The notes under the pieces were generated by a model. That model had not been told where the DNA came from. It did no database searches and saw nothing but the letters and a program-made list of their open reading frames with translations. From contig OZ282574.1 in assembly GCA_965641885.1 (NCBI GenBank), positions 3,224,001 through 3,288,000 on the forward strand: 64,000 nt of DNA. Direction: 5' to 3'. The position numbers and the translations under genes were made by a program. Below are positions 25,724 through 34,919 of the stretch, piece by piece (positions within the stretch are counted from its first letter, which is position 1; the number at the start of each line of letters is the position of its first letter). The DNA is from Pseudophaeobacter sp965641885. GTDB lineage: Bacteria > Pseudomonadota > Alphaproteobacteria > Rhodobacterales > Rhodobacteraceae.

Positions 25724-26896
25724 ATGCGCGACGCAGTCATTGTATCCACCGCCCGAACCCCCATTGGCAAAGCCTATCGCGGGGCCTTCAATGCGACTCC
25801 CAGCACCGCCCTTGCCGCCCATGCGATCAAGGCCGCTGTCGCGCGCAGCCAGATCGACCCCTTGGAAATCGACGACTGTGTTTTCGGGAGCGCCCTGCCC
25901 CAGGGCATCCAGCACACCATCGGTCGCACCGCCGCATTACGCGCTGGATTGCCCGTCGAAATCTCTGGCATGACCATGGATCGCCAATGCGCATCAGGTT
26001 TGATGGCGATTGCCACCGCAGCCAAGCAAGTGATCGTTGACCGCATGGACGTCGTCGTTGCAGGCGGCGTGGAAAGCATCTCGATGGTGCAGACCAACCA
26101 GCTGCGCGTTGACGAAGATCCCGCGCTGGTTCAGATGCACGATGATGTTTACATGCCCATGCTCGACACAGCCGAGATGGTGGCGCAGCGCTATGACATT
26201 CGCCGCGACCGGCAGGATGCCTATTCGCTCCAGTCACAACAGCGGACAGCTGCCGCCCAGGACGCGGGGAAATTTGCCGACGAAATCGTGCCGATCACAA
26301 CCACAATGCAGGTAAAAGACAAGGCATCCGGCGAGATCTCCTGGGCAGATGTGACCCTGGAGAAAGACGAGGGCAACCGGCCGTCAACCACCCTTGCGGG
26401 CCTCAACGGATTGGGAGCCGTGCGCGACAACGGCGTTATCACAGCCGGCAATGCCAGCCAACTGTCTGACGGGGCCTCGGCCTGCGTTGTAATGGAAGCA
26501 TCACTGGCAGAAAAACGCGGATTGCAGCCCCTGGGGCGCTACCTTGGCATGGCCGTTGCCGGCACCAAGCCCGATGAAATGGGCATAGGCCCGATATTTG
26601 CGGTGCCCAAGTTGCTCAAACGGTTCGGGCTTCAGGTTTCTGACATTGGGATTTGGGAGCTGAACGAAGCCTTTGCAGTGCAGGTTCTGCATTGCCAGGA
26701 CATTCTGGGCATCCCGGACGAGCGTCTGAATGTAAATGGCGGCTCGATTTCAATCGGCCACCCTTACGGTATGTCCGGCGCGCGGATGACCGGCCACTTG
26801 CTGATCGAAGGCAAGCGCCAGGGCGCCAAATATGGCGTTGTCACCATGTGTGTTGGCGGCGGCATGGGCGCAGCCGGTCTGTTTGAAATCTTCTAG
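25724..26896 (+). CDS. Acetyl-CoA acyltransferase (thiolase)
   Basis: The 390-residue enzyme has the acyl-accepting cysteine at residue 89 (DRQCASGLMAI), the histidine motif NGGSISIGHPYGMSGARM and the C-terminal CVGGGMGAAGLFE with the second cysteine. It cleaves 3-ketoacyl-CoA to acetyl-CoA and a shortened acyl-CoA. Together with the adjoining SDR it forms a two-step end of beta-oxidation. A strong bidirectional terminator follows. A paralogue with the same neighbour is at 56655-57851. Confidence 0.95.
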   Translation: MRDAVIVSTARTPIGKAYRGAFNATPSTALAAHAIKAAVARSQIDPLEIDDCVFGSALPQGIQHTIGRTAALRAGLPVEISGMTMDRQCASGLMAIATAAKQVIVDRMDVVVAGGVESISMVQTNQLRVDEDPALVQMHDDVYMPMLDTAEMVAQRYDIRRDRQDAYSLQSQQRTAAAQDAGKFADEIVPITTTMQVKDKASGEISWADVTLEKDEGNRPSTTLAGLNGLGAVRDNGVITAGNASQLSDGASACVVMEASLAEKRGLQPLGRYLGMAVAGTKPDEMGIGPIFAVPKLLKRFGLQVSDIGIWELNEAFAVQVLHCQDILGIPDERLNVNGGSISIGHPYGMSGARMTGHLLIEGKRQGAKYGVVTMCVGGGMGAAGLFEIF

Positions 26897-26920
26897 ACCC
26901 CGCCGCAGCAGACCCAAAAA

Positions 26921-26960
26921 AAAGACCCCGCGCTGGCTTTCACCGGCGCGGGGTTTTTTT
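26921..26960. terminator. Bidirectional intrinsic terminator
   Basis: A GC-rich stem of 12 pairs including one G-T pair (accccgcgctgg/ccggcgcggggt) has a 6-base loop, is followed by seven T residues and preceded by an A run. It serves both the thiolase gene and the convergent livF gene. Confidence 0.85.
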
Positions 26961-26979
26961 ATACAGATCTGATCAGAAC

Positions 26980-27714
26980 CTATACTTCAAGCCACTCCGA
27001 ACGCACATCGCTGCGCTTTACGAACTCGGCCGGTGTGCCCTCATATACGATGTCGCCATGCCCCATCACATAGACACGGTCGGCGATCCTCAGGGCGATT
27101 GAAAGCTTTTGCTCGATCAGCAGAATCGACACGCCTGACTTTGCGATCTCTGCGATCACATCGCCAACTTGCTGCACTATTTTTGGCGCAAGCCCCTCGG
27201 TCGGCTCATCAATAATGATGAGATCGGGGTCTCCCAAAAGAGTACGGCACATGGTCAGCATCTGCTTTTCGCCGCCCGACAGAACCCCTGCCGCATTGTC
27301 GGCCCGCGCCCGCAGGTTGGGAAACATATCCAGCATCTGCTCGATCGACCATTTCCCTGGACGCTTCATGTCCTTGATGCCCAGCATCAGGTTTTGGCGC
27401 ACCGTCATTGTTGGGAAGATATCGCGGCTTTCAGGGACATAGCCCAGGCCGAGATTGGCGATTTGATGGCTTTCAAGGCCAGCGATTTCCTGATTTTGGA
27501 ACCTGATCGACCCCACAGGAGGCACTTCGCCAACAATCGCTTTGGCCGTGGTCGAGCGCCCGACACCATTGCGCCCCAACAGGGCAATTACTTCGCCCTG
27601 CATGATGTTCATGTTGACGCCGTTCAGCACGTGGCTCTTGCCATAATAGGCGTGCAGATCTGTCACCTCGAGCATCGGAGCGGCAGCTGTAGTTTGCTTG
27701 GGTGTGGCGTTCAT
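26980..27714 (-). CDS. livF: Branched-chain-type ABC transporter ATP-binding protein (LivF)
   Basis: A 244-residue LivF-type ATPase with the signature LSGGEKQML, Walker B LIIIDEPTEGLAP and short length. Walker A reads GRNGVGRST, with arginine in place of the usual lysine; the same change is in the paralogue at 50154. It is the last gene of livKHMGF and overlaps livG by one base. It powers import of the LivK-bound solute. The neighbouring CoA-metabolism genes suggest a carboxylic acid rather than an amino acid. Confidence 0.93.
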   Translation of the reverse strand: MNATPKQTTAAAPMLEVTDLHAYYGKSHVLNGVNMNIMQGEVIALLGRNGVGRSTTAKAIVGEVPPVGSIRFQNQEIAGLESHQIANLGLGYVPESRDIFPTMTVRQNLMLGIKDMKRPGKWSIEQMLDMFPNLRARADNAAGVLSGGEKQMLTMCRTLLGDPDLIIIDEPTEGLAPKIVQQVGDVIAEIAKSGVSILLIEQKLSIALRIADRVYVMGHGDIVYEGTPAEFVKRSDVRSEWLEV

Positions 27715-28487
27715 TAAACAGCCCCCTCTTCAAGTGCGTCGGCCTCATCGCCCAGATAGGCTTCGCGTACCTTGGCGTTGCCGCGTATTTCGGATGGCTT
27801 TCCTGTGGCGATGATCTCGCCGTAGACAAGAACCGAGATACGGTCGGCAAGGCCAAAGACCACGCCCATGTCGTGTTCGACAATCAACAGCGTTTTGCCT
27901 TTGGTTGCCTTCTCGATCAGCTCTACGGCGCGATCTGTTTCTGAATGGCTCATGCCCGCTGTCGGCTCGTCCAGCAGGATCACCTCTGCCCCGCCCGCAA
28001 TCGTGATTGCGACCTCCAGGGTGCGTTGGTCGGCATAGGGCAAAAGGGCCGCAGAGAGATTGGCCTTATCGGCCAGGCCGACCATCTCGAGGATCTCAAG
28101 CGTCTTTTCCTGCACCTCTTTCAGGCGGCCAATATTGCGCCAGAAAGAATAGCCATAGCCCATGGAATAGAGCACCCCACAGCGCACATTTTCACGCACG
28201 GTCATATTGGCAAAGATGTTGGAGACCTGAAACGAGCGCGAAAGACCCATCCGGTTGATCTCAAACGGTTTGCGCCCTGAAATCACCGTGCCGTTCAGAG
28301 CCACAGATCCATCCGACAAGGTGTACATCCCGGATATCAGGTTAAACAGCGTGGATTTCCCAGCGCCATTTGGCCCGATGATTGCGTGCCGCTCACCCTT
28401 TTTGATGGAGAGGTTTACGCCCTGAATGATCTTGGCAGGGCCGAAATTTTTCCGAACATTGGTCAGTTCAACTGCTGAAACACTCAT
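27714..28487 (-). CDS. livG: Branched-chain-type ABC transporter ATP-binding protein (LivG)
   Basis: A 257-residue LivG-type ATPase with a canonical Walker A (GPNGAGKST), the LSRSFQVSNIFANMTVRENV segment after the Q-loop, Walker B (VILLDEPTAGMSHSE) and switch histidine (IVEHDMGVV). It pairs with LivF as the second nucleotide-binding subunit; because LivF has a changed Walker A, this subunit may carry most of the ATP turnover. It abuts the livM stop. Confidence 0.94.
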   Translation of the reverse strand: MSVSAVELTNVRKNFGPAKIIQGVNLSIKKGERHAIIGPNGAGKSTLFNLISGMYTLSDGSVALNGTVISGRKPFEINRMGLSRSFQVSNIFANMTVRENVRCGVLYSMGYGYSFWRNIGRLKEVQEKTLEILEMVGLADKANLSAALLPYADQRTLEVAITIAGGAEVILLDEPTAGMSHSETDRAVELIEKATKGKTLLIVEHDMGVVFGLADRISVLVYGEIIATGKPSEIRGNAKVREAYLGDEADALEEGAV

Positions 28488-29750
28488 CTACAGCTCCTCC
28501 CTTTTTGACACCCAGCGCAACATACCAACCCCAAGCGCCATCGGCCCAAAGGCCAGCACGTAGGTCAGGAAATTTCCCATCCCGAGATGCAGACCAAACG
28601 GTTCAAACACCTCGCCATAGCCGTTGCTGGAGCGCACAGCCGCCTCAACAATCACAATCAAGCCCGCAAGCATGAGCAAGCAGCCCAGGACAGATGTCAG
28701 CTTGTTCCCCAAATAGGTGCTGCCCGCGTCACGAAGCCCGGCGATGAACTTATCGATCACGCCGACAATGCCGTCCGGGGCAAACATGACGATGGCGACA
28801 AAGAGCAAGCCAAGATAAAGCAGCCATGCCTCGGAGTAATCCGAAAGGTTGGACTGCATATATGTCAGAACCACAGCCCCAAGAATCGGCCCGGCAAAGT
28901 AGCGGGTACCGCCGATATAGGCCATCAACAGCACCATCCCGGAGGGCGCCAGCGACAGGGCTTCGGGAGTGAAAATTTCATAGTTCACCGCAGACATGCC
29001 GCCTGCAAGACCGGCAAACCCACCGGCAAAAATGAACACCAGATAGCGCACCCGTTGCGGATCATAGCCGACAAATTGCACGCGCTCAGGATTGTCGCGT
29101 GTCGCCTCAGACATTTTACCAAGCGGCGTGCGCGTAAAGGCATACATCGCGATCATGGCAACGAAACACCAAAAGGCGATAAACACATAAACGTCCGAGG
29201 TGGATTTGAGCGAAAGATTCAGGAAATCCGGCCCCTTGGTGCGATCCCCGGAAATACCGGTTTCACCGCCAAAGATAGAGGCAAACATAAAGCCAGAGGC
29301 GGCGATCAGTTCGGCAATCCCAAGCGAGATCATCGCAAAGGGTGTGCCCGCCCGCCGGCACGAAGGCCAGCCAATGACAGCCCCGGCAAGGGCGCCCACA
29401 GCAAAGCCTGCAATCGGCACAAAGAACACCGGAAAGCCCGCCAGAATGCCGGTCTCGGCGACTTCAACGGCGCGCATCACATGCACCGCCGCATAGCCAC
29501 CGAGCCCAAAGTATACCGCATGGCCAAAAGACAGCAGCCCGCCGCGACCCAGCAGCATATTATAGCTAAGCGCAAAGACAACAAAAATGCCGATTTGGTT
29601 CAGCAGTGACAGCGCCGTGCGCGATGGCCCGAGAAGCGGAACAACCACCAGAAAAAGCGCAAAGACGATAAACGGCAGCACCCTGATGCGAAACTTTTCG
29701 GACGCCGTCGGCGCAAGCGAGCGGAAATTTTGATCGATAGTATTCCTCAT
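28488..29750 (-). CDS. livM: Branched-chain-type ABC transporter permease (LivM)
   Basis: The 420-residue permease has about ten hydrophobic helices and LivM landmarks: LLGRGGLLSFGHAVYFGLGGYA near residue 70, RDNPERVQFVGYDPQRVR near residue 215 and the FAGLAGGM stretch. It overlaps livH by four bases and forms the channel with it. Confidence 0.93.
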   Translation of the reverse strand: MRNTIDQNFRSLAPTASEKFRIRVLPFIVFALFLVVVPLLGPSRTALSLLNQIGIFVVFALSYNMLLGRGGLLSFGHAVYFGLGGYAAVHVMRAVEVAETGILAGFPVFFVPIAGFAVGALAGAVIGWPSCRRAGTPFAMISLGIAELIAASGFMFASIFGGETGISGDRTKGPDFLNLSLKSTSDVYVFIAFWCFVAMIAMYAFTRTPLGKMSEATRDNPERVQFVGYDPQRVRYLVFIFAGGFAGLAGGMSAVNYEIFTPEALSLAPSGMVLLMAYIGGTRYFAGPILGAVVLTYMQSNLSDYSEAWLLYLGLLFVAIVMFAPDGIVGVIDKFIAGLRDAGSTYLGNKLTSVLGCLLMLAGLIVIVEAAVRSSNGYGEVFEPFGLHLGMGNFLTYVLAFGPMALGVGMLRWVSKREEL

Positions 29751-30679
29751 ACTTCACGATCCCCCATGAGACCTGACGGGCGAACCATCAGAATTAGAAC
29801 AAGCATCAAGAAAGGTATCAGCGGCGCCAGAGAGGCAATCGTTATACGTCCCACCTCTGAGGTGGCATCGAGCCCGATAAAGCCGAATATATCTGCAAAG
29901 TTTGCGTTGATTGAGACAGCAAAGGTCTGCAGCAGGCCAAGGATCATGGCCGCGAGAAAGGCCCCTTCAAGAGAGCCAAGCCCGCCCACCACAACCACAA
30001 CAAAGACAATCGGTCCCATTTGCGCGGCCATCGCAGGATCCGTCACGAGATAGTTGCCGCCGATCACCCCCGCCAGGCCCGCAAGTGCGCAGCCGACGCC
30101 AAAGACGGTCATAAAAATCCGTGGCACGTTGTGGCCGAGCTGGCCAACCATATGTGGATGCGAAAGGGCCGCCTGAATGATCAGACCGGCCCGTGTGCGT
30201 TTCAGAATGAACCAAAGCGCGGCGAGCATCGCGATCGCGACCACAAAAATAAATATGCGATAGGCTGGATATTGCGTGCCAAACAGCATGAACAATGGAA
30301 AATCCATCGCCTCTGGTACGCGGTAATCAACAGCGCTGCGACCCCAGATGATTTTGACTGTTTCATCAATGAGATAGGCCAGTCCAAAGGTGAAAAGCAA
30401 TTCGGCGACATGCCCGTTCACATGCACCCGGCGCAGGCCGTATTTCTCAACCAGTGCGCCGATCAGCCCCACCAGGATCGGCGCAAAAATCAAGGCCAGC
30501 CAAAAGTTTGAAACCTCTGAAATTGTATAGGCAAAATACGCGCCCAACATGTAAAAACTCGCGTGCGCAAAGTTGAGCACCCCCATCATCGAGAAGATCA
30601 GGGTAAGCCCGCTTGAAAGCATGAACAGCAGCAGCCCGTAGATCGTTCCGTTTATCAGGGAAAAGATTATCGTTTCCAT
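29747..30679 (-). CDS. livH: Branched-chain-type ABC transporter permease (LivH)
   Basis: The 310-residue protein opens with the typical LivH pattern NGTIYGLLLFMLSSGLTLIF, then MMGVLNFAHASFYMLGAY and eight or so helices, including the VVVVGGLGSLEGAFLAA signature. It is separated from livK by a hairpin and overlaps livM. Confidence 0.94.
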   Translation of the reverse strand: METIIFSLINGTIYGLLLFMLSSGLTLIFSMMGVLNFAHASFYMLGAYFAYTISEVSNFWLALIFAPILVGLIGALVEKYGLRRVHVNGHVAELLFTFGLAYLIDETVKIIWGRSAVDYRVPEAMDFPLFMLFGTQYPAYRIFIFVVAIAMLAALWFILKRTRAGLIIQAALSHPHMVGQLGHNVPRIFMTVFGVGCALAGLAGVIGGNYLVTDPAMAAQMGPIVFVVVVVGGLGSLEGAFLAAMILGLLQTFAVSINANFADIFGFIGLDATSEVGRITIASLAPLIPFLMLVLILMVRPSGLMGDREV

Positions 30680-30702
30680 GGATACCCCATCAAGTAGACA
30701 AA

Positions 30703-30729
30703 GGCGCTGCGCAAATGAGGCGCAGCGCC
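30703..30729 (-). terminator. Intercistronic hairpin between livK and livH (first copy)
   Basis: ggcgctgcgc/gcgcagcgcc form a perfect 10-bp stem around a 7-base loop, with a short T run on the minus-strand side. It begins 30 bases after the livK stop and is probably a partial terminator that also protects the livK mRNA 3' end. Confidence 0.65.
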
Positions 30730-30758
30730 CTTTTTTGAATTGTCCGGATTAGCGGCGC

Positions 30759-32009
30759 TTAGTTGGCAGGGCGCGTCATCTCACATGTTGTCGCGCTTGC
30801 AGTGTTGCTTGCGGCAACGCGATCGACTTTTTCGTCTTCCATCGCCCAGCCCAAAGGAAGCCCTTCAACGCCACGCGCGGGATCTTTTGCGAAGGTTGTG
30901 ATGAACAAATCCTGCAGGACCTGGTGATCCTCGGCCCGCATCGTAACAGGACCGTAAGGGCCCTCATACACGAGGCCTTCCAGCGCAAATGCAACATCTT
31001 TTGGATCAAGCGAGCCTGCCTTTTCAGCGGCCAGGTCCAGGAATGTCAAAGCGTTGAAAATCCGGTGGTAGGCATAGAACTCATCGGGACCATACTGCGC
31101 ATCAAACGCGTCGATACGGGCTTCTTGAGCGGCATCACCAGACGCAAAGTTGACGTCAATTTCAGAGACCTGACGGACTTTTCCGACAGCATTTTCACCC
31201 ATCGCGGTCGCCGAGCCGAGCGAAGAGCCATAATAGGTAAGAATGGGCTTATCCCAGCCGGAATCTGTCGCAGCCTTAACCAGCAGCACAAGGTCGGAGC
31301 CCCAGTTGCCGGTAATGATGGCATCGGCGCCAGAGCTGATGATCTTTTGCACATAGGGCGTGAAGTCTTTCACTTTGCCCAGCGGGTGCAACTCATTGCC
31401 GGCGATCGCAATCGCGGGCGCTTTTACTGCAAGCTGGCTAACCGCCGCGGCTGCGACGGCCTGACCGTGGGAATAGTCCTGACCGAGAACATAGACGCTA
31501 TCGATGTCACCCTTGGCGACAATCCAGTCCGTGACCGCTTCCATTTTCATCCCTGCGTGAGAGTCAAAGCGGAAATGCCAGAAAGAGCAGGCTTCATTGG
31601 TCAGCGCAGGATCAACGGCCGAATAGTTGATGAACAGGACTTCATCGCCGGGGTTGCGTTCGTTGTGCTTGTCCACCGCATCGATCAGCGCCGATGCAAC
31701 AGAGGAGCCGTTCCCCTGCATGACATAGCGAATGCCGCGATCAATAGCTTTTTGCAGCTGAACCAGCGACTCCTTGGGGTTGATCTTGTTGTCGAATGAA
31801 ACGATTTCGACCGTTTCTCCGTTGATGCCACCGGCCTTGTTGATCTCATCCGCTGCGAACAACACCTGCTTCAGACCATGATTTCCTGTGGCCCCAAACG
31901 TGCCCGAAAGTGGGTCGATATAGGCGATCCGCAGGTTATCACTCGCAAACGCCGGCAGTGCGGCCGCCGCGATGGTTGCGGCTAAAACTGCGGTTGTAAA
32001 ACGTTTCAT
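30759..32009 (-). CDS. livK: Branched-chain-type ABC transporter substrate-binding protein (LivK)
   Basis: The 416-residue periplasmic receptor starts MKRFTTAVLAATIAAAALPAFA, a Sec signal peptide, and continues as a type I binding-protein fold (LRIAYIDPLSGTFGATGNHG). ggaggaaag directly precedes the ATG at 32009; an upstream in-frame ATG at 32066 lacks such a site. It has a paralogue at 53935. The promoter carries a site resembling the tandem TetR operators, so it may be co-regulated with the ligase and SDR-thiolase genes. Confidence 0.93.
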   Translation of the reverse strand: MKRFTTAVLAATIAAAALPAFASDNLRIAYIDPLSGTFGATGNHGLKQVLFAADEINKAGGINGETVEIVSFDNKINPKESLVQLQKAIDRGIRYVMQGNGSSVASALIDAVDKHNERNPGDEVLFINYSAVDPALTNEACSFWHFRFDSHAGMKMEAVTDWIVAKGDIDSVYVLGQDYSHGQAVAAAAVSQLAVKAPAIAIAGNELHPLGKVKDFTPYVQKIISSGADAIITGNWGSDLVLLVKAATDSGWDKPILTYYGSSLGSATAMGENAVGKVRQVSEIDVNFASGDAAQEARIDAFDAQYGPDEFYAYHRIFNALTFLDLAAEKAGSLDPKDVAFALEGLVYEGPYGPVTMRAEDHQVLQDLFITTFAKDPARGVEGLPLGWAMEDEKVDRVAASNTASATTCEMTRPAN

Positions 32010-32105
32010 ATTCTTTCCTCCCATATGTGGCACGCCCTCCCATTCGGCGGCAGGCCTGACCGGCAATTGTATCCTGACGGTCAGGCCTTGGTACGTAGCA
32101 ATTTT

Positions 32106-32124
32106 TTAGTACATATGTCTAGAA
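32106..32124 (-). promoter_or_regulatory. Probable operator upstream of livK (first copy)
   Basis: ttagtacatatgtctagaa aligns with the site at 24540 (ttagtacttttgtacaaaa) in 14 of 19 positions, including the full ttagtac arm. It lies about 100 bases upstream of the livK start in an AT-rich stretch. It is weaker than the other two sites. Confidence 0.45.
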
Positions 32125-32600
32125 ATTTTAGTGAAATATGCACGCGATCCACACAAGATACTTAGTTTAAACGTAAAGATTTGACATATAAATGATGCAC
32201 AAATGGAATATTATGAGGATTGCGCGCACCAAACAGGCGTCTATCCGCCCTCTCAGCTGCCCGCTGTCCTCGCGCAGAAACTCTGCGAGCAAACACTCCA
32301 CACCACGGTGCTCACATCTATCTTGGTGATCACGCTGCCATCGATGATTTTTTGAAATACGCAACAGACCAGTTGAGCGTGAACCTTGCCGCAGCCCCGG
32401 CACCCAGGTGCCCCGATCAGGCTGCGGGCAGTGTGGCGCAAATGACGGGTTCACAAGCCTGAGGCCACTTGGCCGCCGCAAGCCTACCCTTTTGGATATG
32501 TGCCTGCACCATTTCGGGCCAACCTATCCAGATTTCAGTCTGACGCAAAACCGCGAAAGTCTTCATGCTTAAAACAGGAATCAAAACTGAGGAAAAAAAC

Positions 32601-32795
32601 ATGGACCTTGCAAACAAAGCGCGCACCGGACGCCGCATCGCCCTAAAGTCGCTGGCAGACTCGAAGGTCAATGAAAACCTGAGAGGCAAGAACCTCCTTT
32701 ACCTCCATCTCGGGCTATGCCGCCGGGACGACGGTTCATGGGAATTTGCTGAGGCCGGAAGACAGACATCCAGAGAAGCGATTTCCCCAATCTGA
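32601..32795 (+). CDS. Possible small protein of unknown function
   Basis: A 64-residue frame starts MDLANKARTGRRIALKSLAD and is preceded by gaggaaaaaaac, a good ribosome site. The product is basic in its first half and has no membrane segment or known motif. It is isolated in a gene-poor gap, so it may be a real small gene or chance. Confidence 0.3.
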   Translation: MDLANKARTGRRIALKSLADSKVNENLRGKNLLYLHLGLCRRDDGSWEFAEAGRQTSREAISPI

Positions 32796-32968
32796 AGTGC
32801 TGAATGCCATTCTCAAAATAGCGGACCCGAGGGATGAGCGTTAAGACAAAAAGAGAAGGCCCAAACACAGCTTCGCCTCGCCACCGCCGGTGCAGAGAAA
32901 CCGCAACGCAGCAATAGCTTGCAGAGCTGCAACCTGTGCAGCAGAGCCGACCCCTGCATCGGTCTGAG

Positions 32969-32993
32969 CCCTGCGACAGAACGCGGGTTTTTT
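32969..32993 (+). terminator. Terminator-like hairpin before the FMN reductase gene end
   Basis: ccctgcg and cgcggg pair with one bulge around a 6-base loop and are followed by six T residues. It would end rightward transcripts that converge on the leftward catabolic operon. Confidence 0.45.
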
Positions 32994-33060
32994 ATAAAGT
33001 TCCGCGACCTGCTTGTGTCAGTTTTCCACGTCTGAACCGAGTGGGCGTGGCCCGCATGAG

Positions 33061-33585
33061 TCAGAAACTGGCAAGAAAACCGCGCATATTCTCGGTGATG
33101 AAATCAACCGCGGCAGTGTGGTTCAGTTTGCCCTCTTCGATCTTGGCGCTGGCCATCGGAATCACGATTTCTTTGCAGATATAGGTTTGCGCAAGCATGG
33201 CGTTGAGAATGTATTTCAGATGCGATTGCGCACGTACGCCCCCTAGGGATCCACCAGACACAGAGATGACAATGCATTTCTTGTCCTTGAAGACAGAGTC
33301 GAACGCAGGCCGCGACGCCCAGTCGATCGCGTTCTTCAGAACCCCGGGAATGCTGTAATTGTATTCTGGCGTCACAAACACCAGACCATCGGCCTCGTGC
33401 AGTTGCTTGATCAGATTTGTCACCTCAGGCACCTCGCCCAGATCGGCATTGTAGTGCGGCAAGCCGCCAATGTCGGCAAAGCTGCACGACACGTCAGCCC
33501 CTAGCTGGTCAACAATCGCGCGCGCCGTTGCCATAGAGGCAGAGGCAGCGCGCAGGCTTCCGATTACGAAAACTAGATTGGTCAT
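33061..33585 (-). CDS. NAD(P)H-dependent FMN reductase
   Basis: A 174-residue flavodoxin-fold protein with the FMN phosphate loop GSLRAASASMATA and the flavin-binding PEYNYSIPGVLKNAIDWASR, both typical of the YieF/ChrR/ArsH-like NADPH:FMN reductase family. It probably supplies reduced flavin or reduces a quinone-like intermediate. It is the last gene of the leftward operon, 20 bases after dctM. Its presence with an extradiol dioxygenase cluster could mean protection or repair of the catechol-type pathway; the exact role is open. Confidence 0.9.
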   Translation of the reverse strand: MTNLVFVIGSLRAASASMATARAIVDQLGADVSCSFADIGGLPHYNADLGEVPEVTNLIKQLHEADGLVFVTPEYNYSIPGVLKNAIDWASRPAFDSVFKDKKCIVISVSGGSLGGVRAQSHLKYILNAMLAQTYICKEIVIPMASAKIEEGKLNHTAAVDFITENMRGFLASF

Positions 33586-33605
33586 TCGATTTGCTCTCTA
33601 TTTTG

Positions 33606-34919
33606 TTACAGACGCGCGAGCCAGGTCGCGATTGCAGGGAAGGCAATGATCAGGGCCAGCGAGACAAGCATTGCAAGAATGAACGGAAAAGCGCCGCGAA
33701 AGATTTCGCCTACTTTAAGGTCAGGGTCATCCATAGCGGATTTGATCGTATAAACCGACAGTCCGAAAGGCGGTGTCAGCAGTCCGATTTCAACGGCCAC
33801 AACGGTCAGAACACCAAACCAGATCAAATCAAATCCTGCAGCATTGGCCACGGGCAAAGCAATCGGCAGCATGATCAGCATGATCGAAATAGAATCGATC
33901 AGGCAGCCCAGCGCGATGATGATCAGCAGATACAAAAGCAAAAATCCGAAAGGCCCGACAGGACCAGACAGAAAGAACTCTGCCAGCTCGCGTGGGACAC
34001 CTGACAAGGCCAACATGCGGCTAAAGAACGTCGCAGCCATGATCAAAAGCAGCACAGACACGGTGATTTGCCCCGTCTCAACCAACAGCTTCCAAAGAGT
34101 TCCGCCCCCTAGAGACTTGCGCAACACCGCAATGACGAGTGCACCAAACGCGCCGGCAGCTCCGGCCTCCGTTGGGTTCAGGAACCCGCCATACAACCCG
34201 CCCAATACCAACAGCATCAAGCTGACGATTGGGACGGATTTTCGGACAATCTCGCCTGCGGTAATGTCGTGAAATTCACTCGTGTCATTGGTATCGGCAA
34301 AGACAAAATTCTTTTGCGTCTTTGCCAGCAAAATTATCGTGGCTGAAAACAAAACTGCCAGCAACAACCCAGGCCCAATGCCCGCCAAGAACATGCGCCC
34401 GACGGATTCTTCGGCCAATACGGCATACAAAATCATCAACAGCGATGGCGGGATCATCATGCCCAGCACAGACGAGCCGGCGACCACACCTGTCGCAAAT
34501 TTCTTGGTGTAGCCATGTCGCGTCATTTCAGGCACGGCCACACGGCTGAAAACGGTCGCGGATGCTATGGAAATCCCCGTGATCGACGCAAACACAGCAT
34601 TGGCAAAAACGGTGGCAATACCAAGTCCGGCAGTGACACGTTTCAGCAATCTCTCAAAGACGTCAAATGTATCCTTGCCCACGCCTGACACTGTCACCAG
34701 CAGCCCCATGAGGACAAATAGCGGCACCACCGCAAAGAGGTATTCCTGCAGAGCATCGTTGGCCACGGCACCGATCATTCGGGTCGCGACGGCCTCATTG
34801 CGGATCAAGGCAACGCCTGCAAAAGACACCAGCAGCATCCCGATGCCGATGGGTAAGCCAATATAGATCAACAGGATCAATGCGCCGATGGCATATGTGC
34901 CAATTTCAATAGGGGTCAT
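33606..34919 (-). CDS. dctM: TRAP transporter large permease subunit (DctM type)
   Basis: A 437-residue membrane protein with the DctM hallmarks ASITGISIASATVFSRVAVPEM and GSSVLGMMIPPSLLMILYAVL. It forms the ion-coupled channel of the second TRAP system in the window. It overlaps dctQ by four bases. It differs clearly from the DctM at 5423 and so has separate ancestry or ligand. Confidence 0.94.
   Translation of the reverse strand: MTPIEIGTYAIGALILLIYIGLPIGIGMLLVSFAGVALIRNEAVATRMIGAVANDALQEYLFAVVPLFVLMGLLVTVSGVGKDTFDVFERLLKRVTAGLGIATVFANAVFASITGISIASATVFSRVAVPEMTRHGYTKKFATGVVAGSSVLGMMIPPSLLMILYAVLAEESVGRMFLAGIGPGLLLAVLFSATIILLAKTQKNFVFADTNDTSEFHDITAGEIVRKSVPIVSLMLLVLGGLYGGFLNPTEAGAAGAFGALVIAVLRKSLGGGTLWKLLVETGQITVSVLLLIMAATFFSRMLALSGVPRELAEFFLSGPVGPFGFLLLYLLIIIALGCLIDSISIMLIMLPIALPVANAAGFDLIWFGVLTVVAVEIGLLTPPFGLSVYTIKSAMDDPDLKVGEIFRGAFPFILAMLVSLALIIAFPAIATWLARL

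Larger units (their letters stand above)
32125..33060. other. Mostly non-coding gap of about 0.9 kb
   Basis: No recognisable gene fills this stretch. Several partly open frames on both strands (for example minus strand 32167-32481) change without conserved motifs and look like decayed coding sequence. One small plus-strand frame with a good ribosome site is listed separately. A terminator-like hairpin lies near 32969. Confidence 0.4.

Noticed and set aside
28587..29609. A 340-codon plus-strand frame opposite livM
   Set aside because: Its product is rich in His, Gln and Arg, typical of the antisense of a hydrophobic GC-rich gene; livM is certain.
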